The notes under the pieces were generated by a model. That model worked only from the letters and a program-made list of their open reading frames with translations. It did no database searches and was not told where the DNA came from. This document shows, piece by piece, positions 17,053 to 26,215 of a DNA stretch of 64,000 bases. The first letter of the stretch is position 1, and each line of letters begins with the position of its first letter. Source of the stretch: Chryseobacterium scophthalmum (GTDB taxonomy: Bacteria; Bacteroidota; Bacteroidia; Flavobacteriales; Weeksellaceae); the NCBI RefSeq assembly GCF_900143185.1, contig NZ_FSRQ01000001.1:806001-870000 (forward strand), written 5' to 3'. The translations under genes and the position numbers were made by a program.

Positions 17053-18483
17053 TTAAAAAATATAGGTCGCAACAGAACTTCCGGTAATTGTAACCGGCGC
17101 TGTTTTCTGATTATATTTTATATTGAAACTTTCATCCGATTTATTGTTGTTCTGAACAATCAAAACCGTTTTACCTTCCGGAGTTTTAAAAGCAACCGTA
17201 GCTAAGTTTTCCGTTTGTGTAGAAGCTATTCTCTGAGAATTTGCCGGAACAAACTTTGAAGCATGAGCAATAATATAATAGGCAACATTTCTTGTGAAAT
17301 TTTCACTGTCTGAAACCGTAATCGCACCTTTACATTCTGTACATCCTCCTGGAGTATGAGGTTTATATTGAGTATCATTCGCAAGATTCCATTCTAAAGC
17401 AATTTTACTCCAGTTTCTCATCGAGCCGATGACAACATTTCTGGTGTGCCAGTTTAGGTCTTCATTGAAAGTCCCTTTTGCACCTGTCCATTGTTCTGTA
17501 AAATAAAGGTTCTTATTGGGATGAGCCTCGTGAACCGTACTCAAAGCTGAAATATCCCCTTCATACAGATGGAAAGCAGAACCGTCGATATATTGATTGG
17601 CTTCTGAATCATTTAAAATATTGATGGCGTATTCAGGTTTGTTGCAATTGTGATCGTAAACAACAATTTTGGTTTTAATATTATTTGATTTAAAAATAGG
17701 ACCTAAACTTTGCTTAATAAAATCTCTCTGCTGATCGGAAACCATCAGTAAACTTGGATTGTTTCCTGGGTGTAATGGTTCGTTTTGAGGAGTGATTGCA
17801 TCAATTGTAATTCCCTCTTTTTGCATTCCTTGAATATATTTCACAAAATATTTTGCGTAAACATCATAATATTCAGTTTTTAGGCTTCCACCAATCGATT
17901 TACCATTATCTTTCATCCAAACCGGTGGTGACCAAGGTGCAGCAATGATTTTTATTTTAGGATTAATTGCTAAAATTTCTTTTAACATTGAAATCAAATC
18001 TTTATCTCTTGCCAAACTGAATTTAGAAAGAGAAGGATCGGTTTGACCTTCAGGTAAATCATCATAAGAAAAAACTTCGCCATCTAGATCTGATGCACCA
18101 ATGCTCAATCTTAAATAACTTATTGAAATTGAGTTCTTGTCATTCCCAAAAAGTTCGTTTAGTAAAGCTTTTCTTTTTGAAGGAGAAAGACGATTGATTA
18201 CTTCAACACTTCCGCCGGTTAATGTATACCCAAAACCATCAATATATTGAAACTTCTGTGCGTCGTTAATTTCAATATTTTGAAAGTTATTAGAAGTATT
18301 TACAAAAGTCAATGCATTTTGTTGCTGTAATTTTACACTTTCATCACCTTTCGTCATCCAGATCTGGACTTTATTATCTGTATTTGCTACAGATTTACAC
18401 GAAGATAAAGGCAAAAGCACCACACCGCTAAATAGCAGTGCAGTACTTTTTAAAAAGAAACTATATGAATTTTTGTTTAACAT
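17053..18483 (-). CDS. Glycoside hydrolase family 30 lipoprotein (beta-1,6-glucanase/glucosylceramidase-like)
   Basis: 476 residues with a lipoprotein signal peptide (lipobox LSSC, Cys29). The acid/base Glu235 is in PQNEP and the nucleophile Glu330 is in YFTEQW, both as in GH30. The C-terminal beta-sandwich is present (about 410-476). Family members act on beta-1,6-glucan, glucosylceramide or related beta-glucosides; the pairing with GH3 and SusC/SusD favours a glucan such as beta-1,6- or mixed beta-glucan, which is inference. The 2-base gap to susD means cotranscription; the lipid anchor suggests display on the outer membrane. Confidence 0.9.
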   Translation of the reverse strand: MLNKNSYSFFLKSTALLFSGVVLLPLSSCKSVANTDNKVQIWMTKGDESVKLQQQNALTFVNTSNNFQNIEINDAQKFQYIDGFGYTLTGGSVEVINRLSPSKRKALLNELFGNDKNSISISYLRLSIGASDLDGEVFSYDDLPEGQTDPSLSKFSLARDKDLISMLKEILAINPKIKIIAAPWSPPVWMKDNGKSIGGSLKTEYYDVYAKYFVKYIQGMQKEGITIDAITPQNEPLHPGNNPSLLMVSDQQRDFIKQSLGPIFKSNNIKTKIVVYDHNCNKPEYAINILNDSEANQYIDGSAFHLYEGDISALSTVHEAHPNKNLYFTEQWTGAKGTFNEDLNWHTRNVVIGSMRNWSKIALEWNLANDTQYKPHTPGGCTECKGAITVSDSENFTRNVAYYIIAHASKFVPANSQRIASTQTENLATVAFKTPEGKTVLIVQNNNKSDESFNIKYNQKTAPVTITGSSVATYIF

Positions 18484-18485
18484 AT

Positions 18486-19949
18486 TTAATATCCAGGATT
18501 TTGAGTTAAATTCGGGTTATTATCCAATTGAGTCTGTGGAATTGGCCACAATAGTCTGTTTTGATTTAAATTATTTACATAAGGCAAAAGATTTCCATTG
18601 GCATCTCTTTGCTGTGAAAGTATAGAAATTGCTTTTCCTGTTCTCTTCAAATCAAACCAACGGTGCCCCTCAAATGCTAATTCTAATTTTCTTTCTTTTA
18701 GAATTTTATTAATTCCGTCATCTGCATTGGAAATTGTGATAGGAGTTAAACTTGAGCTTGCTCTTGCTCTCACTTGGTTGACCAAAGTTGCAGCATCTGT
18801 GAAATTTCCCTGACGAACTAAAGCTTCAGCTCTGATTAGTAATAAATCTGCATACCTCATCACATAAAAATTCTGATGTCCTGAAGTAATTCTCATTTTA
18901 TACATGAAAGGGAAATTATTGCTTTGCCAGAAATTATCTGACCAGCTTACTGTAGTCGGAGAAAACCATACACTTGAGTTTTTTCTTACATTATCACCTT
19001 CCGTGTTGAAAGTATTTACAATGTCGTAAGAAGGCGTATTAAATTTCTTCCAATCTGTTCCGTAAAACATTGAAGATCCCCATGCCCAAAGATTTCCTGC
19101 ATTTCCGTTTGATTCGAAAATAGATTCTGCATTCGCTTCGTGGTTTCCATCAAAAAGCTGATCGTAAACCGGAAGTAATGAGTATCCTTGTCCCATTAAT
19201 TGAGTTGTATAATCAATTACTTTTGCATAATCAGGATTTGGTTTTGTTGCGTAAACTTTTGCCAATAAAGATAAAGCTAAACCTCTTGTTGCTCTGTATT
19301 TATTTGAACTTGCAGGTGCATTTGCTAAAGCTCCTTCTAAATCTGCAATAATTTGAGCATATACTTCATTAATAGGTTTTCTTGTTGGATAAACCTGTTC
19401 GTAAACCTCATCAAAATTTTCGTCATTCACACCGATTACAGCTTTGGTAACCAAAGGAAAATCTCCCCAAAGCTGAACTCCATGGAAATTATACATCGCT
19501 CTCATAATCGCTGCTTCAGCTTTCATTTCGGCTTTACGAGAACTTGTAAGAGAGGGATCAGGAATATTATCTACATAATTTAAAATTTTATTACAGTTAT
19601 TAATAAAAGTAAATAAGTAGTTCCAATCTCTGTTGACGTTTGAATTCGTCGCGATAATTCTGTATTCGTCAATCTGGAAGTTCTGAATATTATCACTTCC
19701 TGCATGAGCAATTTCTGTTTGTGCATCGCCATTAAAGAAATAATCTAACTGCCAATATTCATTTCCTAAGTCAGTATAAATTGTGGTCATTAAACTTTCA
19801 GCTTCTGCAGTAGTTTTATAAGGAGTATCATTAAGAGGAACTGCTCTATCTGTTAAAGGTTCTGTATCAAGATAATCGCTACATGATGCTGTTCCTAATG
19901 TAAGAGTTGTTCCAAGTAAAAAATAGTATATTGTTTTATTAAGTTTCAT
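18486..19949 (-). CDS. susD: SusD/RagB-family glycan-binding lipoprotein
   Basis: 487 residues. The lipobox Cys is in TASCSDYLD (Cys23), followed by the SusD N-terminal TPR region and the C-terminal part with the RadLLLIRAEALVRQGN and ILKERKLELAFEGHRWFDLKRTG segments that define the family. It binds the target glycan on the cell surface and feeds the SusC channel. It lies 11 bases after susC and 2 bases before the GH30 gene. Confidence 0.93.
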   Translation of the reverse strand: MKLNKTIYYFLLGTTLTLGTASCSDYLDTEPLTDRAVPLNDTPYKTTAEAESLMTTIYTDLGNEYWQLDYFFNGDAQTEIAHAGSDNIQNFQIDEYRIIATNSNVNRDWNYLFTFINNCNKILNYVDNIPDPSLTSSRKAEMKAEAAIMRAMYNFHGVQLWGDFPLVTKAVIGVNDENFDEVYEQVYPTRKPINEVYAQIIADLEGALANAPASSNKYRATRGLALSLLAKVYATKPNPDYAKVIDYTTQLMGQGYSLLPVYDQLFDGNHEANAESIFESNGNAGNLWAWGSSMFYGTDWKKFNTPSYDIVNTFNTEGDNVRKNSSVWFSPTTVSWSDNFWQSNNFPFMYKMRITSGHQNFYVMRYADLLLIRAEALVRQGNFTDAATLVNQVRARASSSLTPITISNADDGINKILKERKLELAFEGHRWFDLKRTGKAISILSQQRDANGNLLPYVNNLNQNRLLWPIPQTQLDNNPNLTQNPGY

Positions 19950-19960
19950 AAGAATTTAAA

Positions 19961-22738
19961 TTAAAAGTTAGCTTTAAGACCGAAAATAAATGTTCTTACT
20001 TGTGGGTAAGTACCATAATCAACACCAGAAATACCAGCCGTTGTATTAAAAGCATTTACTTCAGGATCAAAACCTGTGTAATCTGTCCAAGTCAGAAGAT
20101 TTTGACCAGTTACATATAAGTTTATTTTACTCACTCCTTTAAAAGGACTCAAGAAATTGTAACCTAATGTAGCACTTTTAAGCTTTAAGAAAGAACCATC
20201 TTCAACAAATCGATCAGAAGCATACTGTGAGCTAGCAGAATAAGCTCTTGGAGTTTTCGTAATTTGTCCCGGAGTTGTCCAACGGTCTAAAACTACGGTA
20301 GATTGATTTTTAAAATCATTCATCATTTCCAAATCAAATCTGGTAGCATTATAAATTTCACTTCCGTAAGATCCAGTTATTAATACATCTAAATACCAAT
20401 TTTTATATGAGAAGTTATTACTGAATCCAAAAGAAAAATTAGGGTTTGGATTTCCAATAAATGTTCTGTCTCCTGGATCAAAATATCCGTTTCCATTATT
20501 ATCTTTATAAATGATATCTCCTGTTTGAGAATCTACATGATCAACTTGATAACCATAGAACGAACTTATAGGTTGACCCGCCTGAAATCTAACTAAATTG
20601 GCGCCTACGGTTTCTACATTTGCTCCTTCCAAAACAGGAATCCATTTTAAATCTAATACTTTATTTTTTGTGAATGAAATATTAAAATTCGTATTCCAAT
20701 TAAAGCCTTCTCCTTTAAAATTTTGAGTATTTAAAGCAAATTCTAACCCGTTGTTTTCCATACTTCCTACATTTTTATAGTAAGGTACAGAGGCAGATCC
20801 CATAGGAATTCTAACAATTAGATCGTTGGTTTTTCTTTTATAGGCATCGACATTCAATCTGATTCTGTTATTTAAAAACCCAAAATCTAATCCCAAATTG
20901 GCATCGTTTGTAACCTCCCAAGTCAAATCTGCATTATCCCATTGGCGTGTATACCAAGATCCTGCGTCACCAATTTCCGTTTGTCTTTCTAAATTAAAGT
21001 GAGAATAAGGAGGAACTCCTGATGCGTTACCTGTTTGTCCCCAACCTCCTCTTAGTTTCAACTCAGAAAGTATAGTATTATCTTTAAGAAAATCTTCATT
21101 AGATACCGTCCAGGCAGCAGAAATACCTGGGAAAAAGCCCCATTTATTTCCTGAAGCTAAAGCTGAACTTCCATTATATCTGAAAACTCCCATAATGGTA
21201 TATTTATTATCAAGAGTATATAAAGCTCTACCAAAGAAAGACATTTCTCGTAAGTTTTCTTTTACCAGACTTTCATGTCTGTTTACAGCAGTATTAAAAT
21301 CAAACATTGCAGTTCCTTCGGGAAAGCTATCTCCCCAGTAATTATGCCAAGAATTTCTTTTTTCATGAATTTGATTACCTCCTAATAATGCTAAATCATG
21401 AACCCCTGATTTTATGGTATATGTTAAAGTATTCTCAATATTCAAATCCTGATAACTTGAATAATACTTTCCTCCAATACCTTTCTGCTGTCTTCCGTAG
21501 CTCGTTTGGTAGCCATCTGTAAACTGGTCATTTGTGCTTTCAATTAAATCGAATGAAACTGTTGGTTTCCAAACTAAGTTTTTAAGCAGATTAACTTCCA
21601 ATCCTAAATTACTCATAAAACGTTGCGCCTGAGTTTCATTTTTTCGGGACTGATAAGCCACTGGATTTTCCCACGAAGATTGAAATGGGTTTAAAGCAAA
21701 CTGTCCGTCTTTATAACCATCAATGAAATTTCCGGAGGCATCTTTCTCTCTTACTTTTAACTGATTACCATAAATTGGAAGAAAAGAAGGCGTGTTTAAA
21801 GCACTTAAAATAACTCCACCTCTTGAAGTTCCTAAATTATCGTTTGTATTTTTTAAACCTGTATTGATGTAATTGAAGTTACCGGTAAGCTTTAGCCAAT
21901 TAGTAATTTTTGCATCCAAATTCATTTTTGCTGAAATTCTTTCAAATCTTGCAGGATCAATAATTCCATCAATTCCCTGATAACCTAATGCTGTATAAGC
22001 TCTTACTTTTTCGTTTCCAAAAGAATAATTGACGTTATAGTTTTGATCAAAGCCTGTTCTGAAAACTTCATCTCTCCAATTGGTATTAATCCCTTGGTAT
22101 CTCGGATTGTTAATTGTTGTAAGAAAAGATGGATTAATTTCCGCCATCAACGTTTTGTATTGGTCTAAATTTAAAACATCAATATTGTTTACCGTTTTAG
22201 ACATTCCCCAATATGCATTGAATGCCAATTGCGGTTTATTGGCTTTTCCTCTCTTTGTCGTAACAATTACAACTCCCGAAGAACCGTTGATTCCGTAGAT
22301 TGCTGCAGAAGTAGCATCTTTCAGAATCGTCATATCTGTAATATCATCAGGATTAATTCCACTGATGTCAAAAGTTTGAATTCCGTCTACTACATACAAT
22401 GGGTTTACACTTGATGAAATTGAATTGTTTCCTCTGATTTTCACATCAATTGCTGCTCCAGGTTTACCCGAAGACTGTATCACATTCACCCCTGCAGCAT
22501 TTCCCTGCAAAGCCTGACCTACATTATAAATAGGTCTGTCGTCAAATGTTTCAGATTTTACGGTAGATACCGCACTCGTAAGGTTTGATTTTTTCACTGA
22601 ACCATAACCAATAACTACTACTTCCTCGATCTTCTGCTCTTTTGAAACAGTATCGCGCGGCGTAGTCTGTGCATTGAAATTTGCCGTAAAATAAAGTGCG
22701 GCAATAATCCCTAAGCTTCTTGATATTTTTACATTCAT
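19961..22738 (-). CDS. susC: SusC/RagA-family TonB-linked outer-membrane transporter
   Basis: 925 residues: signal peptide (1-23, ending FNAQ), a short TonB-box/linker with VVVIGYGSVKKSNLTSAV, a plug domain (about 45-165, with LYVVDGIQTFDISGINPDDI and ILKDATSAAIYGINGSSGVVIV) and a long beta-barrel ending in an aromatic residue (GLKANF). There is no N-terminal carboxypeptidase-like domain, so this is at the short end of the family. It imports oligosaccharides delivered by the adjacent SusD with energy from TonB. First gene of the leftward locus; its upstream region holds a perfect 13-bp palindrome. Confidence 0.93.
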   Translation of the reverse strand: MNVKISRSLGIIAALYFTANFNAQTTPRDTVSKEQKIEEVVVIGYGSVKKSNLTSAVSTVKSETFDDRPIYNVGQALQGNAAGVNVIQSSGKPGAAIDVKIRGNNSISSSVNPLYVVDGIQTFDISGINPDDITDMTILKDATSAAIYGINGSSGVVIVTTKRGKANKPQLAFNAYWGMSKTVNNIDVLNLDQYKTLMAEINPSFLTTINNPRYQGINTNWRDEVFRTGFDQNYNVNYSFGNEKVRAYTALGYQGIDGIIDPARFERISAKMNLDAKITNWLKLTGNFNYINTGLKNTNDNLGTSRGGVILSALNTPSFLPIYGNQLKVREKDASGNFIDGYKDGQFALNPFQSSWENPVAYQSRKNETQAQRFMSNLGLEVNLLKNLVWKPTVSFDLIESTNDQFTDGYQTSYGRQQKGIGGKYYSSYQDLNIENTLTYTIKSGVHDLALLGGNQIHEKRNSWHNYWGDSFPEGTAMFDFNTAVNRHESLVKENLREMSFFGRALYTLDNKYTIMGVFRYNGSSALASGNKWGFFPGISAAWTVSNEDFLKDNTILSELKLRGGWGQTGNASGVPPYSHFNLERQTEIGDAGSWYTRQWDNADLTWEVTNDANLGLDFGFLNNRIRLNVDAYKRKTNDLIVRIPMGSASVPYYKNVGSMENNGLEFALNTQNFKGEGFNWNTNFNISFTKNKVLDLKWIPVLEGANVETVGANLVRFQAGQPISSFYGYQVDHVDSQTGDIIYKDNNGNGYFDPGDRTFIGNPNPNFSFGFSNNFSYKNWYLDVLITGSYGSEIYNATRFDLEMMNDFKNQSTVVLDRWTTPGQITKTPRAYSASSQYASDRFVEDGSFLKLKSATLGYNFLSPFKGVSKINLYVTGQNLLTWTDYTGFDPEVNAFNTTAGISGVDYGTYPQVRTFIFGLKANF

Positions 22739-22758
22739 ATACAGTTAAGTTTTTTAAT

Positions 22759-22771
22759 TCTCAAATTGAGA
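22759..22771. promoter_or_regulatory. Palindrome in the divergent susC/MFS promoter region
   Basis: TCTCAA-A-TTGAGA is a perfect 13-bp inverted repeat 21 bases upstream of the susC start codon. It is a candidate operator, possibly for the NUDIX regulator encoded two genes away. Confidence 0.4.
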
Positions 22772-22835
22772 CAATAAAAATATATCTTTTTTTTATTAAT
22801 TAACATTTTTTTAATAATTATTTTAATATTTCCAC

Positions 22836-22843
22836 TATTTTTG
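22836..22843 (+). promoter_or_regulatory. Candidate -7 box for the MFS/NUDIX-regulator genes
   Basis: TATTTTTG fits TAnnTTTG and would give a leader of about 65 bases. The -33 element is weak. Confidence 0.35.
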
Positions 22844-22915
22844 GGCAATCAAAGGCTGTTGATTTTAATAAATATTTGATTATTTGTTAAAATTTAGCTG
22901 ATATAAATTCCCAAA

Positions 22916-24100
22916 ATGACCACTAAACAACCAAATATTTCACTTCCGCTGAAACTTACTTTCCTTGTTTTTTCAATGGTTTTAAATTGCATGGGGATTG
23001 TTATTCTTCAGCTTTCCGAGCAGAAAATCACCTATGATAAACTTGGTTTTTTAGAGTCTTTTAAAGATTTACCGATTGCAATATTTTCTCTTTTTGCAGT
23101 TAATTTTATCAGCAGGTTCGGAACGAAAAAATCATTGGTTTTTGCTTTAATGCTTGTCGGAATATGTTCTTTATTTTTACCCTTTGTCGAAGTTTTTTGG
23201 TTTTTTAAATTATGGTTTGCTATTATCGGAACCTGTTTTGCGATAGGAAAAATTTGTGTTTACGGCATTATCCGAAATAATATGACCGAAGAAAAATCAT
23301 TAGCCAAAACCATGAACAGCGTTGAAGCTTCTTTTATGATTGGTATCTTTACGGTCAATACAGGTTTCGGATGGTTAATTTCCAGCCAGTTTGGTGAATA
23401 TTGGAAATTTGGCTTTATGTCTATTTCTCTGATTTCTTTTTTTACTGTTTATCTTTTTACGAAAGTTAAAATTGCCGAACCGCAAAATAAGACCACGAGA
23501 ATTCTCCCTGATCTCTCAGGATTTGGAAAAACAACTTTTATACTTTTTTTTGCAGTAAGTTTTTTTATTATTTTTATCGAACAGAGTTTTAATTCCTGGC
23601 TTCCTGCATTTTACAAAGATCATTTAAAAGTTAATTCTTTCTTTGCACTTCAGGCATCTTCGTTTTTGGCGCTCTTTTCATATACAGGAAGAGCAATTAC
23701 TTCAAAGATTATTCAGCGATTTCCGTTGTCAAAATATTTCATGATGTGTGTGTTGATGATTATCATTTTGTTGGTTATCATTTCAGGCATTCAGTTTTAT
23801 TTTAGTGAGAATGCGAGGATTTTGTTATTTCTTTTTCCAATTATCGGTTTGTTTCTCGCACCACTCTATCCGGTCATTAACTCAAAAATGATTGCAAAAA
23901 TTGATAAGGATAAAATCAATGCTTTTACTTCTTTAATAGTAAGTGTATCATCAATAAGCAGCTCAATCAATTCAATTTCAATTTCGGTACTGTTTAAAAA
24001 TCAAATGCTTACTTATTATTCTTTATATATTTTGGGAGCTGTGATTATGGTTTCCGTTTTAGCATATTCTTATTTTAAACTTAGTGCTAATAAAATTTAA
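22916..24100 (+). CDS. MFS transporter, probably for a sugar
   Basis: 394 residues, twelve predicted membrane helices, no signal peptide. General major-facilitator architecture with a basic loop after helix 2 (FISRFGTKKSLVF) and a central cytoplasmic loop near residue 195. It resembles the fucose/glucose-type permeases found with Bacteroidota glycan loci. It is divergent from susC and precedes the NUDIX regulator by 22 bases, so it probably carries the mono- or disaccharide product of the GH30/GH3 enzymes into the cytoplasm. The substrate is inferred. Confidence 0.82.
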   Translation: MTTKQPNISLPLKLTFLVFSMVLNCMGIVILQLSEQKITYDKLGFLESFKDLPIAIFSLFAVNFISRFGTKKSLVFALMLVGICSLFLPFVEVFWFFKLWFAIIGTCFAIGKICVYGIIRNNMTEEKSLAKTMNSVEASFMIGIFTVNTGFGWLISSQFGEYWKFGFMSISLISFFTVYLFTKVKIAEPQNKTTRILPDLSGFGKTTFILFFAVSFFIIFIEQSFNSWLPAFYKDHLKVNSFFALQASSFLALFSYTGRAITSKIIQRFPLSKYFMMCVLMIIILLVIISGIQFYFSENARILLFLFPIIGLFLAPLYPVINSKMIAKIDKDKINAFTSLIVSVSSISSSINSISISVLFKNQMLTYYSLYILGAVIMVSVLAYSYFKLSANKI

Positions 24101-24122
24101 AAAATAATTTTATTTTTACCCC

Positions 24123-24863
24123 ATGAAAACTGATCACAATAAAAACATAGAGACATTAAAGGAACTTATTGATAGTAAAGATCTTATCCCCAATGTATCC
24201 GTCGATTGTACTATTTTTGGGTTTCATGATAACATCCTGAAAGTTCTGTTATTAAAATACCACGACCTTAATTTGTACTCTCTTCCCGGTGGTTTTGTTT
24301 TTATTGATGAAGATCTAAGAGAAGCAGCTGATCGTGTTTTATACGAAAGAACGCATCTTAAAGGATTATTTTTGGAGCAGTTTCATACTTTTGGGAGACT
24401 CAACAGAACCGAAAATAACGTCCACAAAACATTAATTAATAATAAAGGTTTAGATGTTCCTAAAGATCATTGGATTTTACAAAGATTTATCACAGTTGGT
24501 TATTGCAGCTTAATAGATTTTACGATGGCAAACACTTTTCCCGATGCTTTTAACGAATCTTGTGCGTGGTTTGAGGTAAATAAACTTCCGCAAATGGCAT
24601 TTGATCACGACAGAGTAATTGCTGAAGGATTAGAATATCTGCGAAAAAACATCGATACTCAGGTTGCAGCAAGCAATTTACTGCCCGAAAAATTTACGAT
24701 GAAAGACTTGCAGTCGTTGTATGAAACCATTTTGGGTGAAAAATTCAGACGAAATAATTTTCAGCGTAAAATATTAAGTACTAATTCTTTGGAAAGAATG
24801 GAGAAATTATTCGACGGTTCAGCAAATAAAGCACCTTATCTCTATAAATTCATCAAAAAATAG
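24123..24863 (+). CDS. NUDIX-domain transcriptional regulator (NrtR/AraR-like)
   Basis: 246 residues: an N-terminal NUDIX fold (about 20-150; LYSLPGGFVFIDEDLREAADRVL aligns with the Nudix box but its catalytic REUXEE pattern is incomplete) and a C-terminal winged helix-turn-helix (about 165-235). This is the layout of NrtR-type regulators; in Bacteroides a member of this family controls arabinose use by binding the sugar in place of a nucleotide. A ligand-sensing, non-hydrolytic role is therefore likely. Its place after the MFS gene and opposite susC makes it the probable regulator of the glycan locus. Confidence 0.85.
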   Translation: MKTDHNKNIETLKELIDSKDLIPNVSVDCTIFGFHDNILKVLLLKYHDLNLYSLPGGFVFIDEDLREAADRVLYERTHLKGLFLEQFHTFGRLNRTENNVHKTLINNKGLDVPKDHWILQRFITVGYCSLIDFTMANTFPDAFNESCAWFEVNKLPQMAFDHDRVIAEGLEYLRKNIDTQVAASNLLPEKFTMKDLQSLYETILGEKFRRNNFQRKILSTNSLERMEKLFDGSANKAPYLYKFIKK

Positions 24864-24935
24864 TTTTTTTTCTCTTTAAAGAAGTTTTCTTTTCAGCATT
24901 CCGAAAAAATCTTATTTTTAGGGAAATTAAATTAC

Positions 24936-26114
24936 ATGTCATATTATCCTCTTACAAGCATTCCTGATTATTATGGAATTGATGCTTTACTTACCGAAGA
25001 ACACAAGCTTATCCGTCAATCTGTAAAAGATTGGGTTGAAAGTTTTGTAATGCCAAATATTGATCAGGCGGCTCAAAATCATACCGATTTACCAAATTTA
25101 ATGAGAGAATTGGGAAAAATCGGAGCTTTAGGACCTTACATTCCTGAAGAATACGGTGGTTCTGGTCTTGATCAGATTTCTTACGGTTTGATTATGCAAG
25201 AATTGGAAAGAGGAGATTCTGCGGTGCGTTCTGCGGCATCTGTACAAAGTTCTTTGGTAATGTTCCCGATTAATGAATTCGGTTCTGAAGAACAAAAAAG
25301 AAAATACTTACCGAAGTTAGCTTCCGGTGAAATGATCGGATCTTTCGGTCTTACTGAACCGAATCACGGTTCAGATCCAAGTTCTATGGAAACGTATTTT
25401 AAAGATATGGGAGATCATTATCTTTTAAATGGTGCCAAAATGTGGATCACCAATTCCCCGTTATGCGATATCGCAGTAATTTGGGCTAAAAATGAAGAAG
25501 GAAAAGTACAGGGATTAATCGTTGAAAGAGGAATGGAAGGTTTTACCACTCCTGAAACACACAATAAATGGAGCTTAAGAGCTTCTAAAACAGGCGAATT
25601 AGTATTTAACGACGTGAAAGTACCTAAAGAAAATTTGCTTCCCAATGTTACAGGATTAAAAGGGCCTTTGTCTTGTTTAAATTCTGCGAGATACGGAATT
25701 TCTTGGGGCGTAATTGGAGCTGCAATCGACTGTTATTGTACTGCTGTTCAATATTCTAAAGAAAGAAAACAATTCGGAAAACCAATTGGTTCTTACCAAT
25801 TACAGCAGAAAAAATTAGCTGAATTTTTAACTGAAATTACGAAAGCTCAGTTACTTTGTCTACAGTTAGGAAATCTGAAAAACGATCACAAAGCGAGTCC
25901 GGCTCAGATCTCTATGGCAAAAAGAAACAATGTGAAAATGGCGATTGATATTGCAAGAGAATCACGACAAATTCTTGGCGGAATGGGAATCATGGGTGAA
26001 TTCCCGATGATGCGTCATGCTGCCAATTTAGAATCAGTAATTACGTATGAAGGAACTCACGATGTTCATTTGTTGATTACAGGTCTTGATATTACAGGAA
26101 TTAACGCTTTTTAG
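24936..26114 (+). CDS. Acyl-CoA dehydrogenase, glutaryl-CoA dehydrogenase-like
   Basis: 392 residues, cytosolic FAD flavoenzyme. Visible family features are FGLTEPNHGSDPSSM (FAD/substrate region), WITNSP, the RKQFGKPIGSYQLQQ segment and the catalytic Glu in VITYEGTHDVH near the C-terminus. The TYEGTHD ending followed by TGLDITGINAF is characteristic of glutaryl-CoA dehydrogenases, which oxidise and decarboxylate glutaryl-CoA to crotonyl-CoA in lysine and tryptophan breakdown. It stands alone with its own terminator. Confidence 0.87.
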   Translation: MSYYPLTSIPDYYGIDALLTEEHKLIRQSVKDWVESFVMPNIDQAAQNHTDLPNLMRELGKIGALGPYIPEEYGGSGLDQISYGLIMQELERGDSAVRSAASVQSSLVMFPINEFGSEEQKRKYLPKLASGEMIGSFGLTEPNHGSDPSSMETYFKDMGDHYLLNGAKMWITNSPLCDIAVIWAKNEEGKVQGLIVERGMEGFTTPETHNKWSLRASKTGELVFNDVKVPKENLLPNVTGLKGPLSCLNSARYGISWGVIGAAIDCYCTAVQYSKERKQFGKPIGSYQLQQKKLAEFLTEITKAQLLCLQLGNLKNDHKASPAQISMAKRNNVKMAIDIARESRQILGGMGIMGEFPMMRHAANLESVITYEGTHDVHLLITGLDITGINAF

Positions 26115-26133
26115 GCTAAAATAATATTTTCTT

Positions 26134-26171
26134 AAACCTCACAGATTTTTAAAGACCTGTGAGGTTTTTTT
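26134..26171 (+). terminator. Intrinsic terminator of the acyl-CoA dehydrogenase gene
   Basis: AAACCTCACAG/CTGTGAGGTTT inverted repeat with a 12-base loop and a following T-run. Confidence 0.85.
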
Positions 26172-26215
26172 GTACTTTTAAAATTAATTTTTCCGCACTA
26201 TTAGCTGCTGTCGAA

